Assembly (NCBI RefSeq): GCF_904849725.1
Contig: NC_058520.1
Location: 322,969,186-323,033,185 of the forward strand
Source: Hordeum vulgare subsp. vulgare
Taxonomy: Eukaryota; Streptophyta; Magnoliopsida; Poales; Poaceae
DNA length: 64,000 nucleotides
Direction: 5' to 3'
Shown: positions 11,613-23,157 of the stretch, in pieces
How positions within the stretch are numbered: the stretch's first letter is position 1
Layout: the number at the start of each line of letters is the position of its first letter
Notes under the pieces: model-generated
Databases searched by the model: none
What the model saw: the letters and a program-made list of their open reading frames with translations, nothing else
What the model was told of the DNA's origin: nothing
Position numbers and translations under genes: made by a program

Positions 11613-13159
11613 TGATACGTCTCCAACGTATCTATAATTTTTGACGGTTTCATGCTATTATCTTGTCAAACTTTGGATGTTTTGCATGCCTTTTATTTAT
11701 TTTCTGGGACTAACTTATTAAATCAGTGCCAAGTGCCAGTTCCTGTTTTTTCCATGTTTTTGACCCCTTTCAGAGGAGATTTTGAAACGTAGTCCAAACG
11801 AAAGAAAATCCCCGAAAAGATCTGGAACAGAAGAAGGTTGGAGGACTTGGGAGCCAAGCCAGAAGAGCCCCACGGGCCCCACAAGCCCCCACCCCGCGGC
11901 CAGGGGGCCGCGCCATCCAGGATTGTGGGCCCCCTGGAGGTCCCCTGACCTAGATCTTGCGCCTTTATATTCCCAAATATTCCCTAAAAAATCAAGAGAC
12001 GATCGCAATTACTTTTCCGCCGCCGCAAGCTTCTGTCTCCGCAAGATCCCATCTGGGGCACGTCCTGGTGCCCTGTCGGAGGGGGATTCGGATACGGAGG
12101 GCTTCTCCATCAACAACATTACCTCTCCAATGATGCGTGAGTAGTTCACCATAGACCTACGGGTCCATAGCTAGTAACTAGATGGCTTCTTCTCTCTCTT
12201 GGATCTTCAATACAAAGTTCTCCATGATCTTCATGGAGATCTATCCGATGTAATCTTCTTTTGCGGTGTGTTTTTCGAGATCCGATGAATTGCGGATTTA
12301 TGATCAGATTATCTATGAATCTTATTTGAGTTTCTTCTGATCTCTCTTATGCATGATTTCATATCCTTGTAATTCTCTTCGAGTTGTGGGTTTCGTTTGG
12401 CCAACTAGATCTATGATTCTTTCAATGGGAGAAGTGCTTGGTTTTGGGTTCATACCGTGCGGTGACCTCACCCAGTGACAGAAGGGGTAGCGAGGCACGT
12501 ATCGTGTTTTTGCCATTAAGGGTAAAAAGATGGGGTTTTCATCATTGGTTTCAGATTATCCATCTACATCATGTCATCTTGCTTAAACCGTTACTCTGTT
12601 CGTCATGAACTCAATACACTAGATGCATGCTGGATAGCGGTCGATGTGTGGAGTAATAGTAGTAGATGCAGAAAGTATTGGTCTACTTGTCTCGGACGTG
12701 ATGCCTATATGCTAGATCATTCCCTTAGATATCGTCATGACGTTACGTGGTTCTATCAATTTCTCGACAATAATTTTTTCACCCACCGTGATATTTGCTA
12801 TTATGAGAGAAGCCTCTAGTGAACACTATGGCCCCAGGGTCTACTCCACACCATATTTTTAGCCTTACACTTTTTACTTCGTTGCACATTCCGCCTTCAG
12901 ATCTCACTTTGCAAACAATCTTGAAGGGATTGACAACCCCTTTGAAGCGTTGGGTGCAAGCTTGTTTGTGTTTGCGTAGGTACTTTGGACTTGACGAGGC
13001 CCTCCTTCTGGATTGATACCTTGGTTCTCAAACTGAGGGAAATACTTACTGCTCCTGTGATGCATCACCCTTTCCTCTTCAAGGGAAAAACCAACGCAAA
13101 TCAGAGAAGTAACAAGAAGAATTCCTAAGCGCCAGGGAAGGACTTTTGTTGCCGCAGCA
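11613..13159 (+). repeat. 3' LTR of element B
   Basis: 1547 bp, TGATACGTCTCC … GCCGCAGCA, homologous over its whole length to 5018-6560. It is preceded by a purine-rich tract and followed by AAATCCAATCC, which resumes element C. The TATA-like site of the 5' copy is changed here (TTATATTCCC near 11966). Confidence 0.9.
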
Positions 13160-13173
13160 AAATCCAATCCACC

Positions 13174-13698
13174 ATGGCCGCTTCAAGCTCCTCCAAGGAC
13201 AAGTTCTTCGACAACGTCATGAACCCATGTCTGCGGGAAGTGATGCAACACCCTCAAGATATCCATAGGCACGATGGGGTGCTGCACATCCGCAATGTGC
13301 AAGAACCCACGGGCACTGGATCCATGGAGGCCAGGCTTGAAGCTATGGAGCAGGAAGTCTTCCGGTGCAAGGGGATGGTGGAACATGGGCTCAATGCCAA
13401 TCTCCTCATGATCACGCACAACATCCGTCATCTCAAGGTGGATGGCAAGTCCATGAAGGACATCGTCTTCTCCCTCAACGAGCAAATAAACTTCCTCCAT
13501 AGCCAGATCCACGACCTTCAAAGCCAAGTCTTTGAATATGAGGCAAGGTTTAAAGGTATGAGTTTGGCTGCCAGTTGCAGGATCTGAGAGACTCACTCTT
13601 CCTCTTATGATGGTGAGCCTCTGCCATGGAAACTGGAGGACAATATTACTTCTACTTCATCACCACCACCTCCTTCTTCATCACCAAAAGAAAATTGA
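13174..13698 (+). pseudogene. Element C coiled-coil ORF downstream of integrase
   Basis: ATG 13174 opens a frame of 137 codons to TGA 13585-13587; the same frame reads on to TGA 13696-13698 through a proline/serine tail (YDGEPLPWKLED … SSPPPPSSSPK), so the TGA may be a mutation. Residues of about 50-130 are rich in heptad-like leucine/isoleucine positions (MEARLEAMEQEVF … INFLHSQIHDLQSQVF), consistent with a coiled coil. It has no signal peptide or membrane segment, so I do not call it an envelope. Its place after integrase matches where Athila-type elements carry an extra ORF. Function unknown. Confidence 0.6.
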
Positions 13699-15278
13699 CT
13701 ATCGGGTATGGGCACTCCACTTGGCTTTCGCCAAGCTTGGGGGAGGTTCCCCAGTAGCGTATCATCTCCATTATCTTTTGCCTTTACTTTTGTTAGTTCG
13801 ATCCATGGTTATCTTTTTCTTTAGATGAATAAAAGTTTAGTTCAATCCTTTCTTTCCAAGAGTTTGCTTAGTGATCAATCTATGCAATCATGTGCGAGAT
13901 ATATAATAAAGTTTACTTTGAGTCTTGCCTTCTTTACTTTCTTGTTTTAATAAAAAGAAAGGAAATAAATGAAAAAGATCGTATGGTAATCTTATGGTAA
14001 GTGATGACCTTACATAAGGAAAAGTATAAGTAGAAAAATTTATTGTAGATTGACAAACATAGTATTGGTCAATGATGCAACTCATGAAAGAATTAATAAG
14101 GGAAGAGAAGATTCACATGCAAATACACTATCCTGGAAATCTTTTGTGATTGTGAGCACCCATCAAAATATAATATGCCAAAATTGCTGACGTTGGACAA
14201 GGAAGACAACGTAATGAATTATGTTTATTCATATTCACATAGAAGTTATATTGTCATGGGTCCTTCAACATGTGGTGCTTTCACTCCCTATCTTTGCTAG
14301 CCAAAAACTCTGCACTAAGTAGAGATACTACTTGTGCATCCAAAACCTTTAAACCCAAATCTTGTTTGAGAGTCCACCATACCTACCTATGGTTTGAGTA
14401 TGATCCTTCAAGTAAGTTCTCATCTGTGCAAACAGGGCAATAAAAATTGCTTCTAAAAGTGTAAGATCATTTAGTGTAAGGGAAAATTGAGCGTTGTACG
14501 AACTTGTGATGGAGAAGAATAAAAGCGATAGGCTGCATAATAAAGGTTTCCATCACAAGGGGCAATATAACGTGATGTTCTCTTGCACTAAGGGGTTGAG
14601 CATACAAACAAAAAGCGCATGGAAACCTCTGCTTCCCTCTGGGAAGGGCCTATCTTTTACTTTTATGTTTTTACTTTCATGCAAGAGTCAAAGTTTTATC
14701 TCTCTATTCCTTTTTATTTTCTCCTTTGGCAAGCATCATGTGGTGAGTAAAAATCTAGGCACATATATCCAGTTTAATATGGGTAGCATGAGTTATTATT
14801 GTTGACATCACCCTTGAGGTGAATTCATTGGGAGGTGAAACTATAAGCCCCTATCTTTCTATGTGTTCGGTTGAAATGTTTTGCTCATGTGTACGTGGTG
14901 AGTGTTAGAAATCATAAAAGACCAAATGATGGTTGAGTATGTGGACTTGCCTAAAGGCTCCGATATGTGACCCTTCCTGAAAAGATGATGAATTGTAGTT
15001 GCAAAGTTGACTAAGAACATAGTTTGTTGGTTTCCAATAGAGTTTATACTTTATACTTCGATGTTGTGATGAATAGTCACTTGTTCATGAGAAGCCTATG
15101 ATGAAAGTTCTATGATAAAAGTTTTATGTTAAAGTTTGTTGTTGTTATAATAAGTTACATGATGCTGCTATGTCCGTATTTTTGTTTTTATCGACACCTC
15201 TCTCTCTCTAAGCATGTGGACATGTTTCTCGATTTTAGTTTTCGCTTAAGGACAACCGAGGTGTAAGCTTGGGGGAGT
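13699..15278 (+). other. 3' non-coding region of element C
   Basis: About 1.6 kb of AT-rich DNA without a supported gene. It begins with a block containing TTCGCCAAGCTTGGGGGAGG (about 13728-13747) and ends with the purine tract GTAAGCTTGGGGGAGT directly before the LTR. The two related purine tracts may both act in plus-strand priming, an inference. Confidence 0.6.
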
Positions 15279-16794
15279 TGATACGTCCATTTTGCATCAT
15301 GTTTTCCTACTATTATTTATGTTATTTCATTGTATAATAATGCTTTTTTAGTAGTTCTAATGTCTTTTCTCTCATAATATGCAAGGTATACACAAAGGGG
15401 GAGAATTGTGGCAGCTGGAAATCTGGACGTGAAAAGGCTACGTCAGGCTACCTATTTTGCACAACTCCAAATGAGCTAAAACTTTACAAGGAATGTTTAT
15501 GGAATATTTGAGGAATATTGGAGCAAATAAGTACCAGAGGGGCCCACCAGGTGGGCACAACCCACCTGGTCGAGTCAAGGAGCCCAGGCGCGCCCCGATG
15601 GGTTGTGCTCACCCAAACCCACCTCTGGTGCCCCTCTTCTGGTATATAATTCATTTTGACCTATAAAAAATAAGGAGAGTACTTTCAAGATGAAGTGTCG
15701 CCGTCTCGAGGTAGAACTTGGGCAAGAGCACTTTTGCCCTCCGGTGGAGCGATTCCGCCGGGGGAACTTCCCTCTCAGAGGGGTAAATCATCGTCATCAT
15801 CATCACCAACAACTCTCCCATCTTGGGGAGGGCTATCTTCATCAACATCCTCAACATCACCAACTCCTCTCAAACCCGAGTTCATCTCTTGATTTCAATC
15901 TTTGTAACGGAACTATAAATTGGTGCTTGTGGGTGACTAGTAGTGTTGATTACATCTTGTAGTTGATTACTATATGTTTATTTGGTGGAAGATTATATGT
16001 TCAGATCCATTATGCTATTTAATACCCATTTGATCTTGAGCATGATTATCATTTCTGAGTAGTTACTTTTGTTCTTGAAGTCACGGGAGAAATCATGTTG
16101 GAAATAATCATGTGAACTTGATATGTGTTCGGTATTTTGATGATATGTATGTTGTGATTCCCTTAGTGGTGTCATGTGAACATCGACTACATGATACTTC
16201 ACCATATTTGGGCCTAAGGGAATGCATTGCGGAGTAGTTATTAGATGATGGGTTGCGAGAGTGATGCAAGCTTAAACCCTAGCTTATGCGCTATTCCGTA
16301 AGGGACCGATTGGATCCAAAAGTTTAATGCTATGGTTAGAATTTATTCTTAATACTTTTCTCATAGTTGTGGATGCTTGCGAGAGGGTTAATCATAAGTA
16401 GGAGGTTTGTTCAAGTAAGAACAGTACCTAAGCACCGGTCCACCCAGATACCAAATTATCAAAGTAGCGAACACAAATTAAGCCAACATGATGAAAGTGA
16501 CTCGATGAAATTCCCACGTACCCTCAAGAACACTTTGCTTATCATAGGAGACCATTTTGGCATGTAGTTTGCTTCAAAAGGATTGGGATACCTTGCTGCA
16601 CTTTTGTTAGTACTTTCGTTACTTGCTCGTTACAAATTATCTTGCTATCAAACTACTCCGCTACTTGCAATTTTAGCACTTGCACACATTACCTTGCTGA
16701 AAACCACTTCTCATTTCCTTCTGCTCCTCGTTGGGTTCGACACTCTTACTTATCGAAAAGGCTACAATTGACCCCATATACTTGTGGATCATCA
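15279..16794 (+). repeat. 3' LTR of element C
   Basis: 1516 bp from TGATACGTCCATTTTGCATC to CTTGTGGATCATCA. A TATA-like GGTATATAATTC is at about 15641-15652. The 3' end (GGTTCGACACTCTTACTTAT … CAATTGACCCC) is highly typical of one abundant Triticeae Athila-type family. The next base begins the decayed LTR of E. Confidence 0.85.
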
Positions 16795-17353
16795 GGACCC
16801 CAAGTCCCTGACCCTGACCGGGTAAGGCGGTCCTGTTGCCATGTTCCCCTCTGTCGCTTGCGCCCTAACGGCTCGGCGCGCAGGCCACTGATGCACACGA
16901 CCGATGGCCCCGCGACAAGACTCGACCGCAGGTGGGCCCCGTAGCCGGCCCAGGAGGTTGGAACCGGCCCCACCTCATATCCTACCGTTTCCACTGTTAC
17001 CCCTGGCTGCACTATAAAGCCTCAGCCCTGCCCACCGAGAGAGGCAGGTCCTAGAGGCGAAACACGTACGCATAGAGAGAAACACGCATAGAGCACCACC
17101 TCGGCAGCGAGACCGACAGCCAGTGCTCCGGTTCCCTCCTCACAAACAGCTCAAGGAGCAACCTTTGTAATGTGGTCCTCATATAGTCACACATGCAGGA
17201 CTAGGCGTTTTACCTCATCGGAGGGCCCTGAACCTAGGTAAATCGGCGTCATGTGTGTTGCGCCTATACCCGTTATGAGACGTCGTGGCGCCCATCGACC
17301 CTAAACCACGAGATAAGCCATCCCATGGCATCTATCTCTGAAATACCATGACA
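16795..17353 (+). repeat. 5' LTR of element E (first bases missing)
   Basis: Begins GGACCCC, without the few leading bases (TATAG) seen in the 3' copy, and ends CCATGACA. It aligns along its length with 35561-36085 despite many substitutions and indels. The loss of the extreme 5' bases coincides exactly with the end of the C LTR. Confidence 0.85.
17013..17018 (+). promoter_or_regulatory. TATA box of the E 5' LTR
   Basis: TATAAA in GCACTATAAAGCCTCAGCC; the same site is kept in the 3' LTR at 35759-35764. Confidence 0.7.
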
Positions 17354-17355
17354 GT

Positions 17356-17374
17356 TGGCGCCCACCATGGGGCC
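17356..17374 (+). promoter_or_regulatory. Primer-binding site of E (tRNA-Lys type)
   Basis: TGGCGCCCACCATGGGGCC, two bases after the LTR. It is the complement of the 3' end of plant tRNA-Lys (GCCCCACGGTGGGCGCCA) with one mismatch. Confidence 0.75.
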
Positions 17375-17731
17375 GGCAGCGACGCCGGCCGGAGTGACGT
17401 TTCGGGAAGGACCTTTCACCCCTTCTGGTGAGCACGTGGCGCACGGCCTGGTTGTGAGCTATGACGCGTTCGACTGCGTCAATGACAATGCCCGCCGTCT
17501 GGAGGACGCGGACTTCCCGTTGATGACTCCATCATCCCCTTTGGCTCTCACTGTGTCTACGTCACGGTCGTCACCGACAGCTACCCCGCCGAGGTGATCA
17601 GCTGTGACGAGCTGCCGGTGGCTGGCGACGACAACCTCTGCTACAGCATCGACAACCTCAGCGACCATGTGGAGGTGTTCACCGTCACCTCGCATGGCGG
17701 CGCGTCCGGGTAGCGAACCCCGATTTGCGCG

Positions 17732-18211
17732 GTGATGGACATGCTCCGCACCCCCATCCCTCAGGTGGTCGACCCCTCGGTCGCCACCCAAGAGCTCGAC
17801 GACCACCGCCTCCAGCTGCTCCGTGAGGCGGTAGTGCTAGAGGCTACTCAGCGCGAGTTCGAAGCCACTCGACACGATTTCAAGGTGGACCATGGTTTCA
17901 CGTTGGCTGCCGCCGAGGCCAGCCAGATGGAGCACGTGCAACGCCGAGGAGGCATAGTTGGCGAGGTGCTGGTCCGCGACCACCCCGTCTACGACACCCC
18001 GGTCAAGAACATGCGAGCTGTGGAGGCTGCCATCGGCGAGCTGGAGGGCCTCGATGGTTCGGCTTGCGATGCGCAACAGGAACGTATCCGCGTCCTCATT
18101 GAGGCCGCCAATGCGAAGCAGGCCCAGTCATCCCACGATCCGGCCGGCTCTCGCTCAAGGACCTGCACCGACGCCGGCCAGCCTGTAGTCAAACGACGGG
18201 AGACAAACTAG
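17732..18211 (+). pseudogene. gag: Element E N-terminal gag region
   Basis: A 159-codon frame from ATG 17732 to a TAG at 18209. It is rich in Ala, Glu and Arg, with long helical-looking stretches (LLREAVVLEATQREFEATRH, AVEAAIGELEGLDG). It lies between the primer site and the Gag core, where Tat elements have a long Gag N-terminus. The frame differs from that of the Gag core (18411 onward), so at least one frameshift separates them. Other short frames between 17355 and 18540 are fragments of the same region. Confidence 0.55.
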
Positions 18212-18410
18212 GCATCTTCGCCAACCAACACCCTTCACCACCGCGGCAGCCCCGGTCGACGGGACCATAGCCTGTCTATCATTGACAGCCGCGAGTGGGT
18301 GCGGACTGGCCAGGGTGACCGCCAGTCAGCACGGAGCGGTTGGCATGAGGAGCGTGACCGGTCGGTAATACCTCGCGGGCCGGTGGGCGATCGAATCGAC
18401 GCGCCAGCTT

Positions 18411-20090
18411 GACGACCAGGACGGGCGCTTCCGCCTGGAACGTCTCGCCAAATCCCGCACCACCGAGGAGGAAGGCACAGCCAGCCCGCCATGCTTCGGG
18501 CCGCGCATCCTCAAGGAGCCGTTCCCCAATGGCTTCACCTTGGCGTGCAACATCCCCAAGTACAATGGCTCGACCAAGCCTGAGGATTGGTTGACCGACT
18601 ACACCACAGCCGTCGACATCGTCGGTGGCAAAAAGCGTGTAACCATCCGCTATGCGCCCCTAGTGTTGCTCGGCTCGGCCCGGACCTGGCTTAACAGCGT
18701 GCCGGCTAGCAGCGTGAACGGCTGGCTGGACTTCTAGGAGGCATTTGTGCGCAACTTCACCGGCACGTACAAGCGCCCTCGTCGGCCCCGGCAGCACGCC
18801 CTGTGCATACAGGGCCCGGCCGAGCCGCTCCGCGACTACCTCACGCGGTGGACCAAGCTTAGCAACTCATGCAAGGGCATCCATGAAGTGCAGGCAATCT
18901 AGTACTTCATCAACGGCTGCCGAGACAGAACCATCCTCAAGCACAAGCGCATGTGCCGGGGACCCTCCATCATCGCGCAACTAATGGCCGTTGTTGACCA
19001 GTACGCCGTGGCCGAGTCTTCCATGAAGCTCCCCATGCTCTTCAACGCGGACGGCAAGCCGACCGTGCCCAAGTCGGCTGCCGCCCCGGCAGCAGGTCGA
19101 TCCCATCCGGATCAGGGCAAGCGCAAGACCGACCAGCCGGACGCCCGCCAGGGTAGTCGGCAGGTCACCGCCGTCGAGGATGGCCGCATGGCAGACGGCC
19201 AAGGCCCTAGCCGGTGCCAGCGTATCAACGAGAGCAAGCAGTCGTGGCAGGACAAATACACGTTCGAGGCCATGCTCGACGGCCCCTGCAAGTTCCACAA
19301 CGGGGCCAAGCCGGCGACGCACACCGCTCGGCAGTGCAGCTGGTTCACCAAGATCGCGTGTGGCGAGGCTTTGCCGCCTGCACCGCTCCCTTCTTCTCCG
19401 GGAGCCGGTGGGGCCGGCGACGTGTACCCTCAACAGGACACCATCTACGTCATCTTCACCAGCGAGCCCGACGACAAGCACAGCCAGTATAAGCGCGTGA
19501 TGGAGGTCAACACCGTCGTTTTGCCGGTCCCCCGATACATGCACTGGTCGGACAAGCCCATCACCTGGGGCCGCAAGGACAATCCGGTTGTGATGCCGAC
19601 CCCAGGCGGCTACGCGCTGGTGTTGGACCCCACCTTTGTCTCCCGAGGGAGCACGTGTCGCTTCACGTGTGTGCTCATCGACGGCGGTAGCAGCATCAAC
19701 ATTCTCTACCGCGACACGATGGAGATGCTTGGCATCCTGGAGTCCGAGCTCCAGCCGACTTGGACGGTGTTCCAGGACATCGTCCCGGGTCATTTCTGCT
19801 CGCCAATCAGCCGGGTCCGGCTGGACGTGTTGTTCGGCGCCCCGAAGAACTTCCGTCGTGAGCCGATCTGGTTCGAGGTCGTCAACCTCACCAGCTCCTA
19901 CCAGGCCATCTTGGGCCGGCCGGCCCTGGCCAAGTTCATGGCGGTCCCGCATTACACCTATGTGACGATGAAGCTGCGAGGCCCGCACGGGATCATCACC
20001 ATCACGGGAAATTACAAGAAGTCATCCGACTGCGCTCTAGTCGGCTCCAAGCTGGCCGAGTCACTCATCATTGCCAAGGAGCAACGATAG
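18411..20090 (+). pseudogene. gag-pro: Element E Gag core and aspartic protease, degenerate
   Basis: One reading frame with in-frame stops at 18735-18737 and 18900-18902, ending at TAG 20088-20090. The Gag core has CNIPKYNGSTKPEDWLTDY and a WTKLSNSCKGI motif; the C-terminal half resembles the Tat Gag (FEAMLDGPCKFHNGAKPATH, QCSWF). The protease motif is CVLIDGGSSINILYRDTMEM, with Asp-Gly-Gly-Ser in place of the more common Asp-Ser/Thr-Gly, as is usual in this lineage, and AILGRPALAKFMAVPHY as the C-terminal signature. The stops prevent a full polyprotein. Confidence 0.8.
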
Positions 20091-21613
20091 ATCAACCGGC
20101 TCATGCCCCTTGCCTGAGAACCGGCCACCATGCCCGAGCCCAAGCTGAAGCAGCCGGCTGCGGAGGCTTAATTCCAGTCGGCCACCAGCAAGGACACCAA
20201 GAGGTTCCCTCTGGACCCAGCTGACCCCACCGGCAAGTACGTCTTGGTGGGCGCCAGCCTCAACGCCAAATAGGAAGGCGAGATCGTCGATTTCCTCCAT
20301 GAGAATTGGGACATCTTTGCATGGTCCCCAAAGGACATGCTAGGAGTCCTGAGGAAGTTCAGCGAGCACTTTCTCCATGTCCGGTCAGACCCAAAACCGG
20401 TCAGGCAACCTTTGCGCCACTTCCCAGAGTCCAAGTGAAAAACCATTGATGAAGAAGTGGACTGGCTATGGGCAACTGGCTTCATCATGGAAGACTTCCA
20501 CCCGGACTGGTTGTCGAACCCTGTCCTGGTGCTAAAGAAGAATAAGGCTTGGCGCATGTGTATCGATTACACGAGCCTAAACAAGGCATGCCCCAAGGAT
20601 CCATTTGCTCTACCCCATATCGATCAAGTGATCGACTCGATGGCCGACTGCGAGTTGTTGTCCTTCCTGGACGCCTACTCAGGCTACCATCAGATCAAAC
20701 TAAATCCAGTCGATTGGTTGAAGATAGCTTTATTTACACCCTTCGGGGCATTTTGCTACATACGATGACGTTCGGGCTGAATATTGTCGGCACCACATTC
20801 CAGCGCTGCATGCAGCGATGCCTCTACAGGCAGCTTGACCGCAACATACACGTCTACATGGATGACGCTGTCATGAAAACCAAAGAAAGCCACTCGCTCC
20901 TGGATGATTTCAAGGAGACGTTCACGAGCATGCGCGAGTACGAGATCCGGCTGAACCCGGAGAAGTGCGTGTTTGGTGTGCCGGCTGGACATCTCCTTGG
21001 TTTACTCGTTTCCGGACGAGGGATCCAGGCCAAACCGGAGAAGATTCGGGCCACCGAGCGAATGGCTCGGATGACTGACCTAGCAGGCATCGAGAAGGTC
21101 ACCGACTGCCTCGCCTTCCTCGGCCGCTTCATCGGCCGACTAAGAGAGAAGGCCCTACCTCTTTACCGCCTTCTCAAAAAGGCACACGGCTTCGTCTCGG
21201 GTGACGAAGCCGACAAGGCCCTGGCTGGCCTCAAGCGCGCACTAACCACAGCGCCAGTGCTGGCTGCATCAGCCGACAGAGAGCCGATGATGCTCTACAT
21301 CGCGACGACTAGCCGCGCCGTAAGCATCGTCATGGACGCCGAACGCTCCGAGCCAAGATGATCCAAGCTGCTCCAGTGACCGGTCTACTACTTGAGCGAG
21401 ATGTTGTCTGCCTCCAAGCAGAATTACCCGCACTACGAGAAGATGTGCTACGGTGTCTTGTGGCGGCCAAGAAGATCAAGCCCTACTTCCAGGAGCACTC
21501 GGTCACGGTGGTGAGCACCACTCCCCTCGAGGAGATCATGGGCAATGGGGACGGGGCCGGCCTCATCGCCAGGTGGGCCCTCCAGATGGCCGACCACGAC
21601 ATCAGGTACGATC
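20091..21613 (+). pseudogene. pol: Element E reverse transcriptase and first RNase H, degenerate
   Basis: Continues the gag-protease frame with stops at 20115, 20169, 20271 and 20436, then a frame change near 20755-20768, another near 21350-21450, and truncation by D at 21613. RT shows WRMCIDYTSLNKACPKDPFA, LLSFLDAYSGYHQI and the catalytic VYMDDAVMKTK. Downstream are the connection (FLGRFIGRLREKALPLYRLL) and a damaged RNase H (KIKPYFQEHSVTVVSTTPL, ARWALQMADHDIRYD). The last codons before 21614 resume after D at 28016, so the domain is cut by the insertion. Confidence 0.85.
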
Positions 21614-23157
21614 TGCTACTTCTCAAACAACAGCGCCAAAAATTGACACGTTGACGGAGACTTGCTTGCGTCGGTTTTTTCCTTGAAGAGGAAAGGGTGA
21701 TGCAACATAGGAGCAGTAAGTATTTCCCTCAGTTTGAGAACCAAGGTATCAATCCAGTAGGAGAATCTCGTCAAGTCCAGAGTACCTGCGCAAACACAAA
21801 CGAGCTTGCACCCAACGCTATAAAGGGGTTGTCAATCCCTTCAAGATTAATTGCAAAGTGAGATCTGAAGGCGGAAAGTGCAATAAAGAAAAAGAGTAAG
21901 GCTGAAAATATGGTGTGGAGTAGACCCGGGGGCCATAGTGTTCACTAGAGGCTTCTCCCAAAATAGCAAATATTACGGTGGGTGAACAAATTACTGTCGA
22001 GCAATTGATAGAACCGTGCAAAGTCATGACGATATCTAAGGCAATGATCATACATATAGGCATCACGTTCGAGACAAGTAGACCGATACTTTCTGCATCT
22101 ACTACTATTACTCCACACATCTACCGCTATCCAGCATGCATCTAGTGTATTGAGTTCATGACGAACAGAGTAACGCATTAAGCAAGATGACATGATGTAG
22201 AGGGATAATCTCAAACCAATGATGAAAACCCCATCTTTTTACCATTGAAGGCAACAACATGATGCGTGCCTCGCTACCCCTTCTGTTACTGGGTGAGGTC
22301 ACCGCACGGTATGAACCCAAAACCAAGCACTTCTCCCATTGCAAGAATCATAGATCAAGCTGGCCAAACAAAACCCACAACTCGAAGAGAATTACAAGGA
22401 TACAAAATCATGCCTATAAGAGATCAGAAGAAACTCAAATAAGATTCATAGATAATCTGATCATAAATCCACAATTCATCGGATCTCGACAAACACACCG
22501 CAAAAGAAGATTACATCGGATAGATCTCCATGAAGATCATGGAGAAATTTGTATTGAAGATCCAAGAGAGAGAAGAAGCCATCTAGCTACTAGCTATGGA
22601 CCCATAGGTCTATGGTGAACTACTCACGCATCATCGGAGAGGTCATGGTGTTGATGAAGAAGCCCTCCGTATCAGAATCCCCCTCCGGCAGGGCACCAGA
22701 AAGTGCCCCAGATGGGATCTTGCGGAGACAGAAGCTTGCGGCGGCGGAAAAGTACTTTCGATTATCTCCTGATTTTTTCTGGAATTTTTGGGAATATATA
22801 GGCGGAAGACCTAGGGCAGAGGTGGCCCAGGGAGCCCACAAGCCTGGGAGGCGCGGCCCCCCTGGTCGCAGCTAGGGGGCTTGTGGGGTCCCTGGAGACC
22901 CCTTGCCTTGGTTCTCAAGCTTCCCGATCTTCTTCTATTTCGGAAAAAACCTTTTTGGAAGTTTCGTTCCGTTTGGACTCCGTTTAAAATCCTCCTGTGA
23001 AAAGGGTCAAAAACACGGAAAAAACATGAACTGGCACTTGGCACTGAGTTAATAAGTTAGTCCCAAAAAAACATATAAAAGGCATACAAAACATCCAAAT
23101 TTGACAAGATAATAGCATGAAACCATCAAAAATTATAGATACGTTGGAGACGTATCA
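21614..23157 (-). repeat. 3' LTR of element D
   Basis: 1544 bp; on the minus strand it starts TGATACGTCTCCAACG (ending at 23157) and ends …AGAAGTAGCA at 21614. It is full length and shows what the other D LTR has lost. A purine-rich tract (AAGCTTGGGGATGCT on the minus strand) borders it at 23158-23172. Confidence 0.9.

Larger units (their letters stand above)
5018..13159 (+). mobile_element. Element B: non-autonomous Athila-related LTR element (gag + protease only)
   Basis: 8142 bp with LTRs of 1543 and 1547 bp, a perfect tRNA-Asp primer site at 6571, gag at 6792, protease ending at 8866, then 2.7 kb of non-coding DNA to a purine-rich tract and the 3' LTR. No RT, RNase H or integrase is present and the 3' region has no trace of them, so the copy looks structurally non-autonomous. 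Its neighbours D and H are relatives. No clean 5-bp target duplication is seen (AGATA on the left, AAATC on the right). It splits C between integrase and the coiled-coil ORF. Confidence 0.85.
2066..16794 (+). mobile_element. Element C: Athila-like gypsy element, split by B
   Basis: C consists of 2066-5017 and 13160-16794. It holds RT, RNase H and integrase, then a coiled-coil ORF in the place where Athila elements keep a downstream ORF, then a long 3' region, a purine tract (AAGCTTGGGGGAG, ending 15278 with one extra T) and a 3' LTR that starts TGATACGTCC. The 5' half is left of the window, beyond element A. Element B (5018-13159) lies inside it. At the right end the LTR directly meets the 5' LTR of E, which lacks its first bases, so C probably inserted into the edge of E. 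The lineage comes from the RT and integrase sequence style; the family name is left open. Confidence 0.75.

Noticed and set aside
18981..19988. 335-codon antisense frame opposite E gag-protease
   Set aside because: Shadow of the GC-rich gag-protease coding strand, with no domain character.
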